Source: Batkoa obscura (lineage: Eukaryota > Entomophthoromycota > Entomophthoromycetes > Entomophthorales > Batkoaceae). Taken from it: a stretch of DNA of 64,000 nucleotides. Below the pieces are notes generated by a model that was not told where the DNA came from, ran no database searches, and saw only the letters and a list, made by a program, of their open reading frames with translations. Both the position numbers and the translations under genes were made by a program. Positions 44,701-57,238 of this stretch are shown here, one piece after another (the stretch's first letter is position 1; every line of letters begins with the position of its first letter). The DNA is taken from NCBI GenBank assembly GCA_030770535.1, contig JASVEC010000003.1, positions 806,001-870,000 on the forward strand, written 5' to 3'.

Positions 44701-46774
44701 AGCTTTTATTTTTTCGATTTATAGCAAAATTTAATTTGATATTAAATAAACAATCTTTTATAACTATATATTGCTATATAAATATTTTTTATTAAAGCTC
44801 TTTCATAATTTCATATGTAAAATGAGAGTTTCTTTAATCTATCTGATTTTTAATTCCTTTAGATTTACTGAGTAATAAACCACTTTATTAGTACAATATA
44901 ACAATGAATGTCTTTTGTCATAACCATCTTTAAATGCGGTAACTGAATATCAATATGATGCATTATAAGATAATTTATTAATAACTTATCTCATAATTTA
45001 AAAAAGTTGCGTATTCACCAGCATCTACTTTGTATTTTAAGCGTATTAGTCTAGATTATAAGCTATAATATCTCATTCAATACAAGTGTTTTTTTTTATG
45101 ATGTTCACCCAAAGAATAATTTTATTTCAGCAATACAGCTCAATAAGATTATGATATAAATTAAATAAAATCGTATGTTTTCATAATAAATTTTTTTTAA
45201 AAGGGGATGTGAAAACAGTTAAATATTTAATCTTTAATCCACTAAAAGTAAAACTCAATCTAGGATTAGTAATAGGTTGAAGTTCTATTCTCTACTTTTT
45301 GAATGTAAAGAATTACATATTATAATAGTCTACTACTGTTCTTAAGCAAATATATGCTGCATTCACATCTAAAATTTAGTTTAAGCTCAAGTACTAAACA
45401 GACGGAATCCCGTTATAATCTTCAAATATTTCATATTCCACTAAGTATTTAAAGATATAATAATGTGGGCTCTAATTAAACAAATCATGTTTAAGTAGTA
45501 GTAAACTTTACTAATTGGTATTTAATTAAGGTCAAATTTAATGTTTCATAACCTGTTTTATTGACAATGGATGAGTATGTTTCATAGAACAAATAGTCAA
45601 ATATATCCATGCATGCGCAAATTCGAGGGCTTTGGAGATATGGGTGTTCCGCTTTGATTACCTAGGAATAGAAACAAATCTCGGCTATGACAGCCACATG
45701 ACAATATATTCAAGCTATTCGATCTCCTTTTACCTTTTTTAAAACATATATTGAGATTAACAAGTTAAATTACTAGTTTTAATGAGAACGGAAAAGTATT
45801 ATTTTGTAAAATTGGGATTAGAAGAAGGTTTTACACACACATTACCATCATTTTAATTGTCTTTATTGTTACTGAAAACTATTTTTAATAAGTGAGGTAT
45901 CAGCATACTAGTTTACTTTAAAAATAGCTGATGGTCAAAAACTTGATTGTGTATTAGCGTAAGAGCTAATGTTTCTAATGCAGCATTTTGTAATTTAATC
46001 TTAAACCAAAAAATACTATATTTGCTTCAAATGAAAATTAATTTAAATGACTGATTATATTAATATTGCTCCATAGATTTTAAACATTACTTAAACCAAA
46101 AATAATTTATTTAGAAATAAAATATAAAAGTTCTAGCCATTGTAAGGAACCAAGTCTTTGATTTTAAAGCAACAAAATAAATCTTTGAAATTTCCACCTT
46201 TTAATTATTTTCAAGTATTTATTTATAAGTTTAAGGGCTTAAGTATTTATTATTACAAAAATTTTATTATTTGCTAGATTTTAAAGAGTATTTGATTAAG
46301 AAATGTATGTATATTTCAATACTTTCAAGTATAATTCAGACCAAAAGCTACTATATTAACGGATTAAACTACTTCAAGTATAGCAATAAGAATTTAATAT
46401 TAGTATCAACAAAGCCGTGATAATTAGGTTCATTTAGGCAATCCGATTACTTATTTTAAACCTATTTTAAATTAGATCTACTTAAATTATTAAAATAATA
46501 GCTCCAATTTTAAATATTTTAATCACAATAAAATTGTTATTATACAGGTTTGTTTTGGGTTCTATTTTTACTTTAATAATAAAAGTGACATGAAAATAAA
46601 AACGAAAAAATTTAGGCCGTTTTGTTGAATTGATTATCTTATAAGCAATTAAAGTTAAAATTTATATAGTAATTATAATAATGGTCCGGCTTAAATACGA
46701 AAAAGTCAAAAATTATTATCTTTGCTTTTCTTTCTTAATTATATATTTTATCAATATATCTAGTTATCAACAAA
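44701..46774. other. Spacer between receptor genes
   Basis: About 2.1 kb of AT-rich DNA with no gene, MITE or repeat that I could support. Confidence 0.6.
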
Positions 46775-48032
46775 ATGGATGAATCACCACCTCCAAGTTT
46801 TATGTATTCAGTAACTGTAGTCTACCCAACCCTTTCCAGTGTGTCAGCAGTATTAGCCTCCCTTGTAGTCCTTACTATGATTGTTTTATGTAACTAATTC
46901 CTTAATTAAACCAAATTTTTTTACTCATTATTTAGCATTATACGACTTCAAGTTAGTTAACAGAGTGAGCTTAAGATTGCAAACTGCTGTATCTGCCCTT
47001 GATATTTGGACCCACACAACTGCACTTTGGTTTCCATTGTATAATGAGTCAGCAAGTGCTATGTGCACTTTCATAGCTTGGCAGAGGCAATTTGGCCCCT
47101 TAATTTATCTATTCCTTAATATATCCGTTGCCACTAATCTTTTACTTGTGTTTATTAAAGAAGCCAGAATTACCAAAACGGTAGAAATTGCTTATTGGAT
47201 AGCTCCAATTATCGGTGCTGCTATTATTACCATTCCCCCTTTAGGTTTGTTTAGATTATAATTTCAAAGTATTATCTTACTTATAGTTAAATAGCAATCG
47301 GTCTCACTGGGTTTGGGGATTTTAATAACTGTTACTTTACCCCTCAAGATGAAAAAACTTATCAAATTGCTGATATGTTAGTTTCCAATATGTGGTATCT
47401 TTTGACCTTAGTCTACTGTACTGCAGTCGTAGTTATGGTTGTCTTTAAACTTAGAAAGGATATCGAACAGTTAAAAATTGCTAGAAAGTTTGTATTTGTT
47501 AAAGATACTAAAACTGCGATTAAGAAAGCCAATATGTTTGTAAATAGAATGTAAAAATTTATTTATAATTGTTAAAAGCTATTATTAAAATAGCATTAAT
47601 TAGACTCTTGTATCCTATTGTTGCTATAATATCCGTGTTTGGTGTATCAGTTAGTCAAATCTATATCCTTGTAAATGGGGGCACTAACTTTGGTATCGAT
47701 ATCTGGGCTATGAACGGATTGGCCCTTAGTGGTACTTTGAATTTTATTGCTTTCGTTTGCGACCCTACTTTGCATTCAGCTTTCTACGCTATTTACAAGC
47801 GCTTTATCCTCAAAAGTGCTGCTAATATAGCTGATACTGAATCTGGTAAGTAACTTCATATCAACTAATTATCTTATTTCTAACCATATGTATAGTTGGA
47901 GATTCTGGGACCTATTCTCTTAATGTCCCACCTAAGAAGCTAGACAGTACCTTTCAATTGACAATGGATGATGAGATTACCGTTGCTAATCCTAATGATC
48001 CGGAGTATACCAAAGAAATTGAATATCTCTAA
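46775..48032 (+). CDS. Seven-transmembrane receptor (Git3/cAMP-receptor-like), copy 2
   Basis: Paralogue of the gene at 43628. Exons 46775-46889, 46936-47244, 47295-47550, 47604-47845, 47896-48032 splice in frame to 352 residues. The first intron sits at exactly the same place and phase as in copy 1 (after MIVL, before SLYDFKLVNRVSLRLQ). Three further introns are unique to this copy, within TM4/IPPL, at the third inner loop/TM6 border (NR joined to ILLYPIV), and in the C-terminal tail. The MCTFIAWQRQFGPL motif, the loop Cys (NNCYF) and the TM7 FVCDPT are kept. The acidic C-terminal tail differs from copy 1. Confidence 0.82.
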
Positions 48033-49698
48033 TCAATATCTTTTAACTTATGTAATAAATGCTTGAATGAGCCTGGTAGCGTCTTAATCAAAACATTGAT
48101 TGTATAATTCAAATTAGTAAATTCTATTTTTAATTTAATTCTATAAAGTTGCGTAAGAATTTATTACTATATTGATACCATACTAAAAAAAGGCTGAAAT
48201 TTTAATTTACCCTTGAGTCTCCTTTTTATTTGATTCTAAATGGAATTTTTAATTTTTACAGCTATTTTAGTTTAAATGTGCAATTTAGGAAAAAACTTTC
48301 GTCTACAATTTGTTGGTTGAATTTTTTTAAAGCCAAAAAATAGGCTTTATTGAAATTTGTATCAGTAATTTTTCTTAAATGAACAGTTAGTTAATACACA
48401 ATCGAATTAGAGTATCTGTATTATCAATGGAGGGAAATTAATTCAACAATATAATCAACATAAGTTTAATTTCAAGAATACAGGACTTTAAAACTTTAAT
48501 ATCTAAAGCAGTAACAAAGTTTTTAAGGAAAGTTTAATAAATGATGTGACCCAAAAGGAGGCTGCATTTAAAAAATATGAGATTACAATATTATAAAAAA
48601 TATCCTTACTCCATTATAAAAGGGGTCTTAAATCTTTAAACAATTATTGTATCTATATTTTTATACAATACATTTTTAGAGTACAGATGAATTATTAAAG
48701 GGTTTATACGGTTTAATTGATAAATTAGTGATGAGCTTTATTGTTTCAGTATCCTTTGCTCTTATTGAGATTGTAAAAACCCCTTTTCCGAATATGATAT
48801 TTGTTAATATTACGATTACAAATTAAAATATCAATTTTAAAACAATTTGTTTTTATAATATTTGTTAATATTATGATAAAAATAAATTTACGTAATATCA
48901 TAAATAACAAATAATAAATTCTAATAAAGCATCGTCAAGAATGCATAATATTTTATTTAATACTACCTCTGTCATAAGATAAGTACCCCTTTTTGTAAAA
49001 GGTCTATATTTTTATAAAAAATAAATAAATGAACAAAGTTTTAATAAACGGACACTCATTTTGCGATGGAAGTTATATTAAGATTTTCTAGTTACAGATG
49101 GTATTACTATGATTGATATTACTATAGTTTTTATAGAAAATTGAGGTTTAAAGGAAACACTTCCTTTATTATAATAGCTTATGATTAGTCTTTGGACTTT
49201 TCAGTTAGTAGAAAAGTTTTGATTTTTCCGGAAGGCTGATTGTTAAAGCAGAACTCCATGATTTAAAAAAGTTTTGTATATTATTATATAAACTACTTAA
49301 CAAGGTTTTTGAAAAAATAATAAAAAAGCATCAAATATCCTCGTAAACATTATTTTTGATTAGTTGTATATCTACTAACTTGAATACAAATAAAGTTACA
49401 AATGTTTTATAGTTTTATATTAAGGTACTTCCTCTTGTAATATCCTTTTTGTTTAGCAAGTGCTTTCATAAAAATGCTATTGTGAAAATATTGATATTGT
49501 TAAAAAACCTATTTTACTAATTATTTATTATTGCTAACTGAACGTCAATCGTAATAATTTTTAAATTTATTTTTGAATTTTACATTTTTATTTGACCTTT
49601 TAAAATTTCGAATTCTTCGAATTAAGCAACTTCAATTTACTATTGTTTTTTAACCAATCTGAATTCAGGGATGATAACAATTTTTAAATATTTTTGAA
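48033..49698. other. Intergenic spacer
   Basis: AT-rich. A short local duplication (ATATTTGTTAATATTA twice, near 48798 and 48859) is the only structure noticed. No gene. Confidence 0.6.
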
Positions 49699-52006
49699 AT
49701 GAATCCAGAGAAAGAGATTCAATACAAAATTCAGGACAGGTCGACGTTTAAAACAGATTTAGAAGTACATTTTGACAAGATTTATATAAATGGGAGCTCA
49801 AAATTTTATATAATAGTAATTAAAATATCATATTAACTATGTAGTTGAATTGAGTTAATATTTAGGAAAGATACATAACACAAACTCAAAGAGAAGATCG
49901 AGGCTTGAAAAATAAAAATAAAACATGGGATCTGAACTATTTATTATTCAACAAGGATGAAATAAAAGACATTGGACGAACTAGCATTAAAACTAAAAAC
50001 TCTAGTAAGTAGAAGTTTTGCAATTTATACCTTTTACTTTAATTACATAGATTTATTCTTGTACGGACTTCAAGAAAACAATGGATTAATTTACAGTAAT
50101 GCAATATCGCCTTATGGATTATTATCTGATGATAGGTATTTTCGTATATTTAGATCCTATTAATTTTTATTAAACCTTGTTAGTGTTTTATATTTGACTA
50201 TACTGACTGACTTCAGAGTAATCTTATACAAATTAGAAACAAACTTTATGTATCAAAAAGAATTATACAAGGTAATTTACTCTTTCGTCTAATTTTTTTA
50301 CTAATTGTCTGAGCAAGGTTTTGGATTTCACTTCTATTATTTATGAATTTTTAAATGATGAGTTTGCTGGTTCGCTTGAAAACGATTTAAACATGCTAAG
50401 ATGCAATGGTAAAAATTTAACTTTATGAATTGTTTAATCTAATCAAATAAGCTTCTGCCTGGTCTAAATTACTTAATGATAGAATGGCTCTTATAGCTTT
50501 AGGATCGAAGAATAGGTATACAACCATTTGGAGGTAAAGCACTATTTTTGTAACCATATAAATTTTTACGTTTTTAAGTGTACTAGATGGTAAACTAACG
50601 TTTTTAAAATTCATCAAAATAAATGAAGATGAAATAACTAATTTATCATTCTCCCCATGGTATAAAGATGGTGAAAAAGGTAATTTGATCATTTGTGTGC
50701 GTATTGATGGTTAAACATTAGTTAGATTGTTGTCATCTTTTAATATGCCATGTGAAAGGATTCGTTAGGATTGATGTTGAAGCTCCCATAATTCCTACTA
50801 AAAAATTGCAGGATATTACATCTGTAAATTACTATCCAAAATCCGAATTGGAATATAAAATTGAAGTAAATCCGCAAGAGTATAATATTGATTACATAAC
50901 CTCATTGAATTGGAGCTTAGAATTTCAACATGACCCAATATTATTACTAGCAAAACTTGGGAAATTATATTTATTTCAGTTTAAGGATAATTTAGAGATC
51001 AACGTTGATGAAGAGAATTTGTTGCCAATTTTAGGTAACGTCTAGCTTTTATTCAATTTTTTTTTAATATAAAAAATTAGGTTTTGAGTTCCTAACTGAA
51101 AATACGTTAAATTATGTGACGTTAAATGGATCTTATCATCAAATTAAATTGGAATATGAGAACAATAGCCCTGTTTCTTTAAGCCCGGTACCTTGTGATA
51201 TTAACTTAATCAGAAATTTTATTGAAGTAAAAGAAGGCCATTTTTTAAGGATTTTTGATATGAAGCTATCTGAAAATCAACAAGCATTGGCTATTTGCTA
51301 TGAGATTAAAAAATTGGGTATTATACACATTATAGATAAAGAAGATAACTATGATATATTAGTTATTAACTTAAACAAAGCTGGCGTTAAAGAGCAATTG
51401 TATTCAAAATTAGAACAATTAGATTCTGGTAACAAAATTAGATTTAAACTTGTATCAAAAATTAATTTTTATATAGATTTGAAAATTGGACCTTTCTATT
51501 CTATATGTGATTTTTTTTGGAACGATAAGCCTGAAATCATAGAGTATGTAAAGGATTATTCTGATAAAGCGTTGCAAAGCAAAAATCAAATCAAAATACT
51601 TCGATTTGGACAATTAATATATTCATTATATAAAATATATAATCAAAATAAAGAAGAAGCAAAATTATGGTATGTCGTGCTAAAACTAATGTACTTAGAG
51701 CACTTAATATCTCAAAAAGGATACATTAATAATCAATTCATAAAAAATATGGAAATAGACACAAATCCTAGTCTATATAGCAAACTTGATTTAAAATCCA
51801 GGTTGGAAAAAGTAAAAAATATGAGCCGAGAAAGCAAATTAGAAAACTGTCCAATATGTAATTCTATAAAATGTCAACATTTATTTTTAAAATGCAAATT
51901 TAGCCTGAAGCCTATAACTAGTAGCAGATATTTTAAATGCGTAATATGTAACTCAGCCTTTTTATCTATGGGAGCCTGTTGGACTTGCGGATCAATGGTT
52001 TCTTAA
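49699..52006 (+). CDS. TFIIIC subunit with WD40 and zinc-finger domain (Tfc8/GTF3C4-like)
   Basis: Probable subunit of RNA polymerase III factor TFIIIC. Nine exons (49699-49815, 49866-50004, 50051-50135, 50217-50271, 50318-50408, 50452-50533, 50579-50709, 50759-51034, 51081-52006) splice in frame to 633 residues. WD40-like blades appear as ISPYGLLSDDR, SAWSKLLNDRMALIALGSKN, and LSFSPWYKDGEKGNLIICVR. The C terminus has CPICNSIKCQHLFLKC, then FKCVICNSAFLSMGACWTCG, the Cys/His pattern of the TFIIIC putative zinc-finger domain. The start is the ATG that opens a frame spliced cleanly to the WD40 part. The last 15 bp overlap the opposite-strand NSA1 coding end. Moderate-high confidence in the family; the exact subunit is less sure. 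Confidence 0.75.
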
Positions 52007-53618
52007 TTTCGAACCATTCGAGATTTTCGCTTCTTTCTCTTCTAGTTTTATTTCTTTCTCTTCAAGTTTCATCTCCTCCTCTTCTATCTTTATTTTTTTT
52101 TTTTTGTTTTCTTCTAATTGATTCCACAATTTATCGTCTTCATTTTCTGATTCGATTGTATCCGCTTCCTCTTCTAAAAATAAATTAGTTATAGATCCTT
52201 ATTCATTATCATTATGTACCTTTTACTAAAAAGCATGAGGCTGTCTATGAAAACATTTACTATGATTTTTACTGCTATTATGAATTAAACTACCTGTTTT
52301 ATATAAATTTTTTGAATTACTGTATGATCTTTTGCATGATGTAAATAGAGATTTCTATCAATTGTAAGAGAGAAAATTATATTATTCTGGCAACTCAATT
52401 GAGTTACTGTTGCAGAAAATCCACCATAACTTGCGATTTGACGGCCAGAAGCATTTATCACTTTTACATTACCAGTATTTGTGGAAACAAAGTAGCCACT
52501 AAAAATTATGAACTTATGAATTATAAAACATAGTTGTTTAATTACTTTTCATCTTCATTCAAAAGTATTTTTTGGCATGGTCCCTCAAATATCTGGAAAT
52601 CATATACAGGCCTTCTCTTTTTTTTAATATGATACTCTCTTAACTAAATTGGTAAGCATATGTAGCATCATACTATTTTAAACTTACCTGTCCATAATGT
52701 GTAACAATGGCGACTTTGTAGCCTTGTTCTGTATCTTTATAAAATCTTAAATCATTGACACAAACTTTAACTCTTAAATCTAGTTTGTCGTGAGGTACCT
52801 AAAGGCTAATTAGTAGTGAAAATAAAATATAATAAAGCTTACATTCTTGGCCATGAATATCTGGTTTGGTCCTTCAGGTTTGTGTTCCCATACTTGAAGC
52901 TCTATCTCGTCCCCACCCGTGGCAAAAGCAACTTTTTCTTTATCAGGGTGTCCTCTAAATACTTTTAATCTATCTTTAATATCGGTTTTAAATAATTGGT
53001 AACTTTTTATCTCGGCTTCAAGGTCCTATGTTATAATTTAGTATAAATTAATTAAATTAGTGGATTTACTTTATTTAATTTAATTTGATACAATGTTCCG
53101 TTTGATTTACATGCTAAAATAAATCTTATATAGACGTTAGAATATTTTAATAAAAAAATATTGTTACTTTTTAAAACAAACCATCCCTATCCACTTTGTT
53201 TTCTCATCATTTTTAGAATCTTCTTTATCAAACTCGATCGAATTAAAAACATATTTAGGTTCAAATTCCTCATTATCAGTTAGTTCTATAGTAAGATCTT
53301 TCCTTGCAATCCAGATCTAAAATTTATAAGTAAGCTGTTCTCCCTATTATATATTTAAGTACCATCTCATTATCAGTTTCGTTTATTATATTCTCTTCTA
53401 AAACTTGAACCTCTTTTGTCTTTTCTACTTTTCCTTTTGTTGACATTGTAACGCTGGTTTGTTTGTGTTGAAACATTTGCTTTTTAACCAAATATTTCTC
53501 AGCGACCAACTTCGATTTAGGTATTTGTATAACTAACACATTAGTTTGAGCTTCTGTGATATGTACCAGCTTAGTTACCTCTAATTAATCCAGTATTGTG
53601 TCCTACAATTATTTTCAT
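51992..53618 (-). CDS. NSA1: Ribosome biogenesis protein Nsa1/WDR74
   Basis: WD40 protein of pre-60S particles. Exons on the minus strand: 53579-53618, 53363-53550 (or to 53553), 53168-53316, 53070-53124, 52843-53025, 52688-52798, 52546-52643, 52294-52498, and a last exon ending at the stop 51992-51994. The acceptor of the last exon (near 52190) was not resolved in frame. Family landmarks: N terminus IIVGHNTGLIR; the blade VAFATGGDEIELQVWE; the signature AKNVPHDKLDLRV; YHIKKKRRPVYDF; and LTIDRNLYLHH..VIQKIYIKQ. The tail SENEDDKLWNQLEENKKKK matches the family's TDELW..L end and becomes a Lys/Glu helix. The first intron would be only 25-28 nt. It is convergent with the TFIIIC gene. Confidence 0.9.
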
Positions 53619-55630
53619 TTTTTATAAATCAAAGAAAGTTAATTTATTCTTTTCTCAAACTTTATTTTTCGAAATTTGGATAACTCAATTTAGAATTTGA
53701 TTTGAGAATTAATATAAAACTGTGCATCTTAAATCTTTACTCAAATAAATGTTTTTATATATCTAAAATTTCATATCTATGTTTTTTAACAGAGGATTTA
53801 ATTTAAAGAATGTTTGGTTAATATGGACTATAATAGGAAACATTTGAAATTGCGTCTTTTTAAAAAATACAATATTCTCATTTAGAAATCCAACCCTTAT
53901 GAAATCAAAGCAAAGGACTTTATTTTATGTAATACACTTTATTAGTGTTATTATACTCAAAACTAGCATTAAGAGCTCTTTGCCCTTCAGGCTCAAAGCG
54001 AAACGCTTAAACTTTAGTAGTAATTGTTTTATTACTATCGATGCAAGCTCTTTACAAACGTGGGTACGAAACCTTTACCATTAAGTTTAAAGTATTGTAG
54101 ACTTTTGCAATATTTATATAGCTACATTGTATTTAAATAGCTATCAACTTCCTTTTGGATACCAAAAATGGCAGAGTTTATTTTAATTATAAGGTTTATT
54201 TAAGGAACTCAGTCAGCTGTATGATCCTTATATAATTTAGAATACATTGTATCAAATAACTTTAATTTTAAAATACTGTATATTAAAATGAGATTCTCTA
54301 TAAAGTTGAATCAATTTTCAAGCACGTCCTCATTTGAACATTGACATTGAAATTGTTATATAATGCTATACAATGCTATACAATGCTTTTTTTGTAATGT
54401 ATTGACACCTTACACTTATAAATTGAGTGCCAAGATTGTATTCTTTAAGAAGCCTCAGTTCATTAATATTACCAATACATATAAGTGTAATTAGTTTCAT
54501 GTTTAAGTGCGATATTATTTAAACTGTTAACTTATCAATATAAAAAGACGCAGTGGTTCAAAGCCAGTCAAATTAGAAGCTATACATATAAATTTACATT
54601 GAAATAAGCTATTACTTTGGTTTAAATCTATTTAAACGTGATCTTTAAGTTAGTGCTTTATTATCTAAAAAATACAAATATGCGGGAGTAAATGTATTTA
54701 CTGTTGAGAAGTTGAAAACTCAGGTACTACCTCCTGCTAATTTCTAGAACTGTAATATATCGCCAAAATTAAAGATAGAGGGTTTAAAGTGAGCAAAAAA
54801 TCTTAGAATAAGATTTGTTAGTAGTTTGAAGATGATGAGGATCTCACAATCTGCATACTAAATGGGCATACTAAATGAATGACTCTAAATAATACTATCG
54901 AATTAACACAAATCATCCCTTACGTATAATGTCATTGTAGAAAGTGATATTATTGCTACTTATTTCTTGGTAGTAATTAAGATTCACTTGCTAGAAAACA
55001 AGCAAGTAAATCTTAGCTTGCTACATAATCAAAAAATACATTTAGGTATATGTTTTGTTTGAACATATATGTAATTAAAGATAAAAGTAATAGAGCTCAG
55101 ATATATGTAAATCCCAAAAGCAGTAAATTTAGCCAGAATCAGATAAAGTATCTCTAAACAGCTCAAGGAGTAGTACATGCAAGAGGATTTAAGCTCCTAA
55201 ACCTTGCGTACTGTGCTTTTATTATTTCACAATACTTTAATGAATAGAAGTTAAGTAAAGCCGACCTATGATCATCAAAAGTGTATATGACTTTTTGCAT
55301 CATGATACTAGATCATGTGATGCTATACTTTATCCAAAATTATAATGGCGGTGGCTTTAAAATTAGTTCATGATATGCGTAAGCTATATTTTATAGCTCA
55401 ATATAACGTTGGAACCTTCCGAAATTTAAGCATTTTAACGAATTTGAACTATAAATATAGAGGGCTAAAGAATAGCAACCTGATTAATGTTCTTTTTTAA
55501 ATTTAGCAGTTGCCGTATTCCTCATCAAATCTGATTGGGTATAGTACTATCTCAATAATAAAATGATATAAATAGAAAGCTGATGTAACAATCTCAAACT
55601 ATTTTATAACATAAATTTTATAGCTACCCA
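53619..55630. other. Intergenic spacer
   Basis: About 2 kb with no supported gene. A tripled ATGCTATACA-type repeat lies near 54363-54385. A TATA-like GATATAAATAGAA at 55564-55576 probably serves the gene at 55631. Confidence 0.6.
55565..55571 (+). promoter_or_regulatory. TATA box (ATATAAAT)
   Basis: ATGATATAAATAGAAAGC lies about 65 bp before the ATG at 55631. Confidence 0.6.
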
Positions 55631-56035
55631 ATGATATATAATATCCAGACTGAAAGAAACAACAAAATAAAATATACCCTTCCGATAGCAAGTATACATC
55701 AACCCGAGCTAATAAAACTAAATAAAAGTGGAGAAACTGAACTTATATGTCCCTATGAACAAAAGAAAGTCACAACTGAGTTAACGATTGATCGCAATAT
55801 TGAAACTAAATTAATAATAGGATTTCTTTATTACCAAACATTTCCAATATTTTTCTACAACACCAACAACTACCCAGAAAGTTTTACACAGTTCATTTTG
55901 ATCTTGGTTTATTTTTTCTTTCCTGTGATAATATTATCTTGGCTAGCTCTTTGGGATATGAGAGAGATACATGTCTGCCCCTCTTGTTATAAGAATATAG
56001 CAGTGTACTCTAAACGCTCAAACTATTTTATTTAA
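55631..56035 (+). CDS. LITAF-domain-like membrane-associated protein
   Basis: 134 residues, single exon. LITAF domains have a CPxC knuckle, a hydrophobic membrane-inserting stretch, and an HxCPxC knuckle that together bind one zinc at endosomal membranes. Here the first knuckle reads ICPYEQKKVTTEL (the second Cys is Glu), then a long hydrophobic region FILILVYFFFPVIILSWLALW, then IHVCPSCYKNIAVY. Order and spacing fit, but loss of one Cys makes zinc binding doubtful. Another hydrophobic segment (LIIGFLYYQTFPIFFY) precedes it. Likely a divergent member. Confidence 0.6.
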   Translation: MIYNIQTERNNKIKYTLPIASIHQPELIKLNKSGETELICPYEQKKVTTELTIDRNIETKLIIGFLYYQTFPIFFYNTNNYPESFTQFILILVYFFFPVIILSWLALWDMREIHVCPSCYKNIAVYSKRSNYFI

Positions 56036-56523
56036 TTTTTATTCCGTTTATTGATTAATAAAGTTATTGTATTATGCCATTTAAACCATGTTTGGTTGTT
56101 AACAGTTTAATTAATTCAACAGCTCTTTAATGAATTATTTTGTTTTATAATAAACCAACACTTGGACTTTAACTACATAATATAATATATTATACAGAAG
56201 GCAGTTAATAGAGATATTAGTAATTTACATTAATAATCTCAGCTTTTTTATAGCAAATTGATTTAATCACATTTAATTAATCTGCTATCAAATCATCGAA
56301 GAATGGTTGTATAAAAACTAATGTTTTCTTTTAAAAAGTATATATAATTATAATCAAACCAATACAAATAATATGTTTTTATACATTAAATGTTGGGCTT
56401 TATATTATGTTCTTTTTAATAAGCATCGTTATAAAATTTTATTTACTGGTAGCATCTCTGTAGTTATTTGAGTTTAAATCTATGTGACCTATATTCGATT
56501 AAAACCATATTTCGGTCAGTATA

Positions 56524-56622
56524 TCGGGGTGTTTTTTGGCTTCATTATTTTTTCCATTTTTCAAGCACTATTTGAGCGGAAAAATTGTTGGTAAAATTGT
56601 TAAACATGAAAACATATCCTCA
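56524..56622 (-). mobile_element. MITE copy 12 (reverse orientation)
   Basis: TCGGGGTGTTTTTTGGC..ACATATCCTCA flanked by TA. Confidence 0.88.
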
Positions 56623-56831
56623 TATGGTTTATAGTTTAATAAATTTTTAATATTTTTAATATTTTTAATGAAAAATCTATTTTTATAGTGAAAAATGTTT
56701 TTCTAATCATTTTAAGATTACAAACTATTTAATTATAAAATACATCGCTAACTACTTCACAATAGAGCTGCAATGGTTGCTATTTTGTTTTAACTGAAAA
56801 AAGGAAGTTATTGGTTGCAGCAATAAGCATT

Positions 56832-56930
56832 TGGGAATATATTTTTTGTTTGAGAATTTTACTAACAACCTTTCTGCTCAAATAGCGCTTAAAAAATAAA
56901 AAAGTAATGAAACCAAAAAAAACATCCTCA
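56832..56930 (+). mobile_element. MITE copy 13
   Basis: TGGGAATATATTTTTTG..AACATCCTCA, left flank TT, right flank AA. Confidence 0.85.
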
Positions 56931-57143
56931 AATAATACAAATCTTCAAATTTAATTTTTTACTAAAATGTTTAAAAATGTTAACTGTATTTTTTACTAGT
57001 AAAGTTTTGAGATAAAAAATAAACATTTGAAAATAATGTCACATTAATTGAAGCACTACCAGTAAATTTTTAATGCTTTCAAAAATAATTTAAAATCATA
57101 TTCAATTAAATACTAAAAAACCAAGCATCTGTTGCAAACTGGT

Positions 57144-57238
57144 TGGTATTTTTTTTGTTTATGAATTTTACTATCAATTTTTCCACTCAATAGCGCTCAA
57201 AAAATGAAAAAAAAATGAAACTAGAAAATACATACTCA
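57144..57238 (+). mobile_element. MITE copy 14 (worn)
   Basis: TTGGTATTTTTTTTG..ATACATACTCA flanked by T-rich DNA; the internal GAATTTTACT and TAGCGCT cores remain. Confidence 0.8.

Noticed and set aside
50423-50692. Minus-strand frame of 89 codons
   Set aside because: Antisense to WD40 exons of the TFIIIC subunit gene, whose splicing is frame-consistent.
53899-54084. 61-codon plus-strand frame
   Set aside because: No start context, homology or neighbouring exons to support it.
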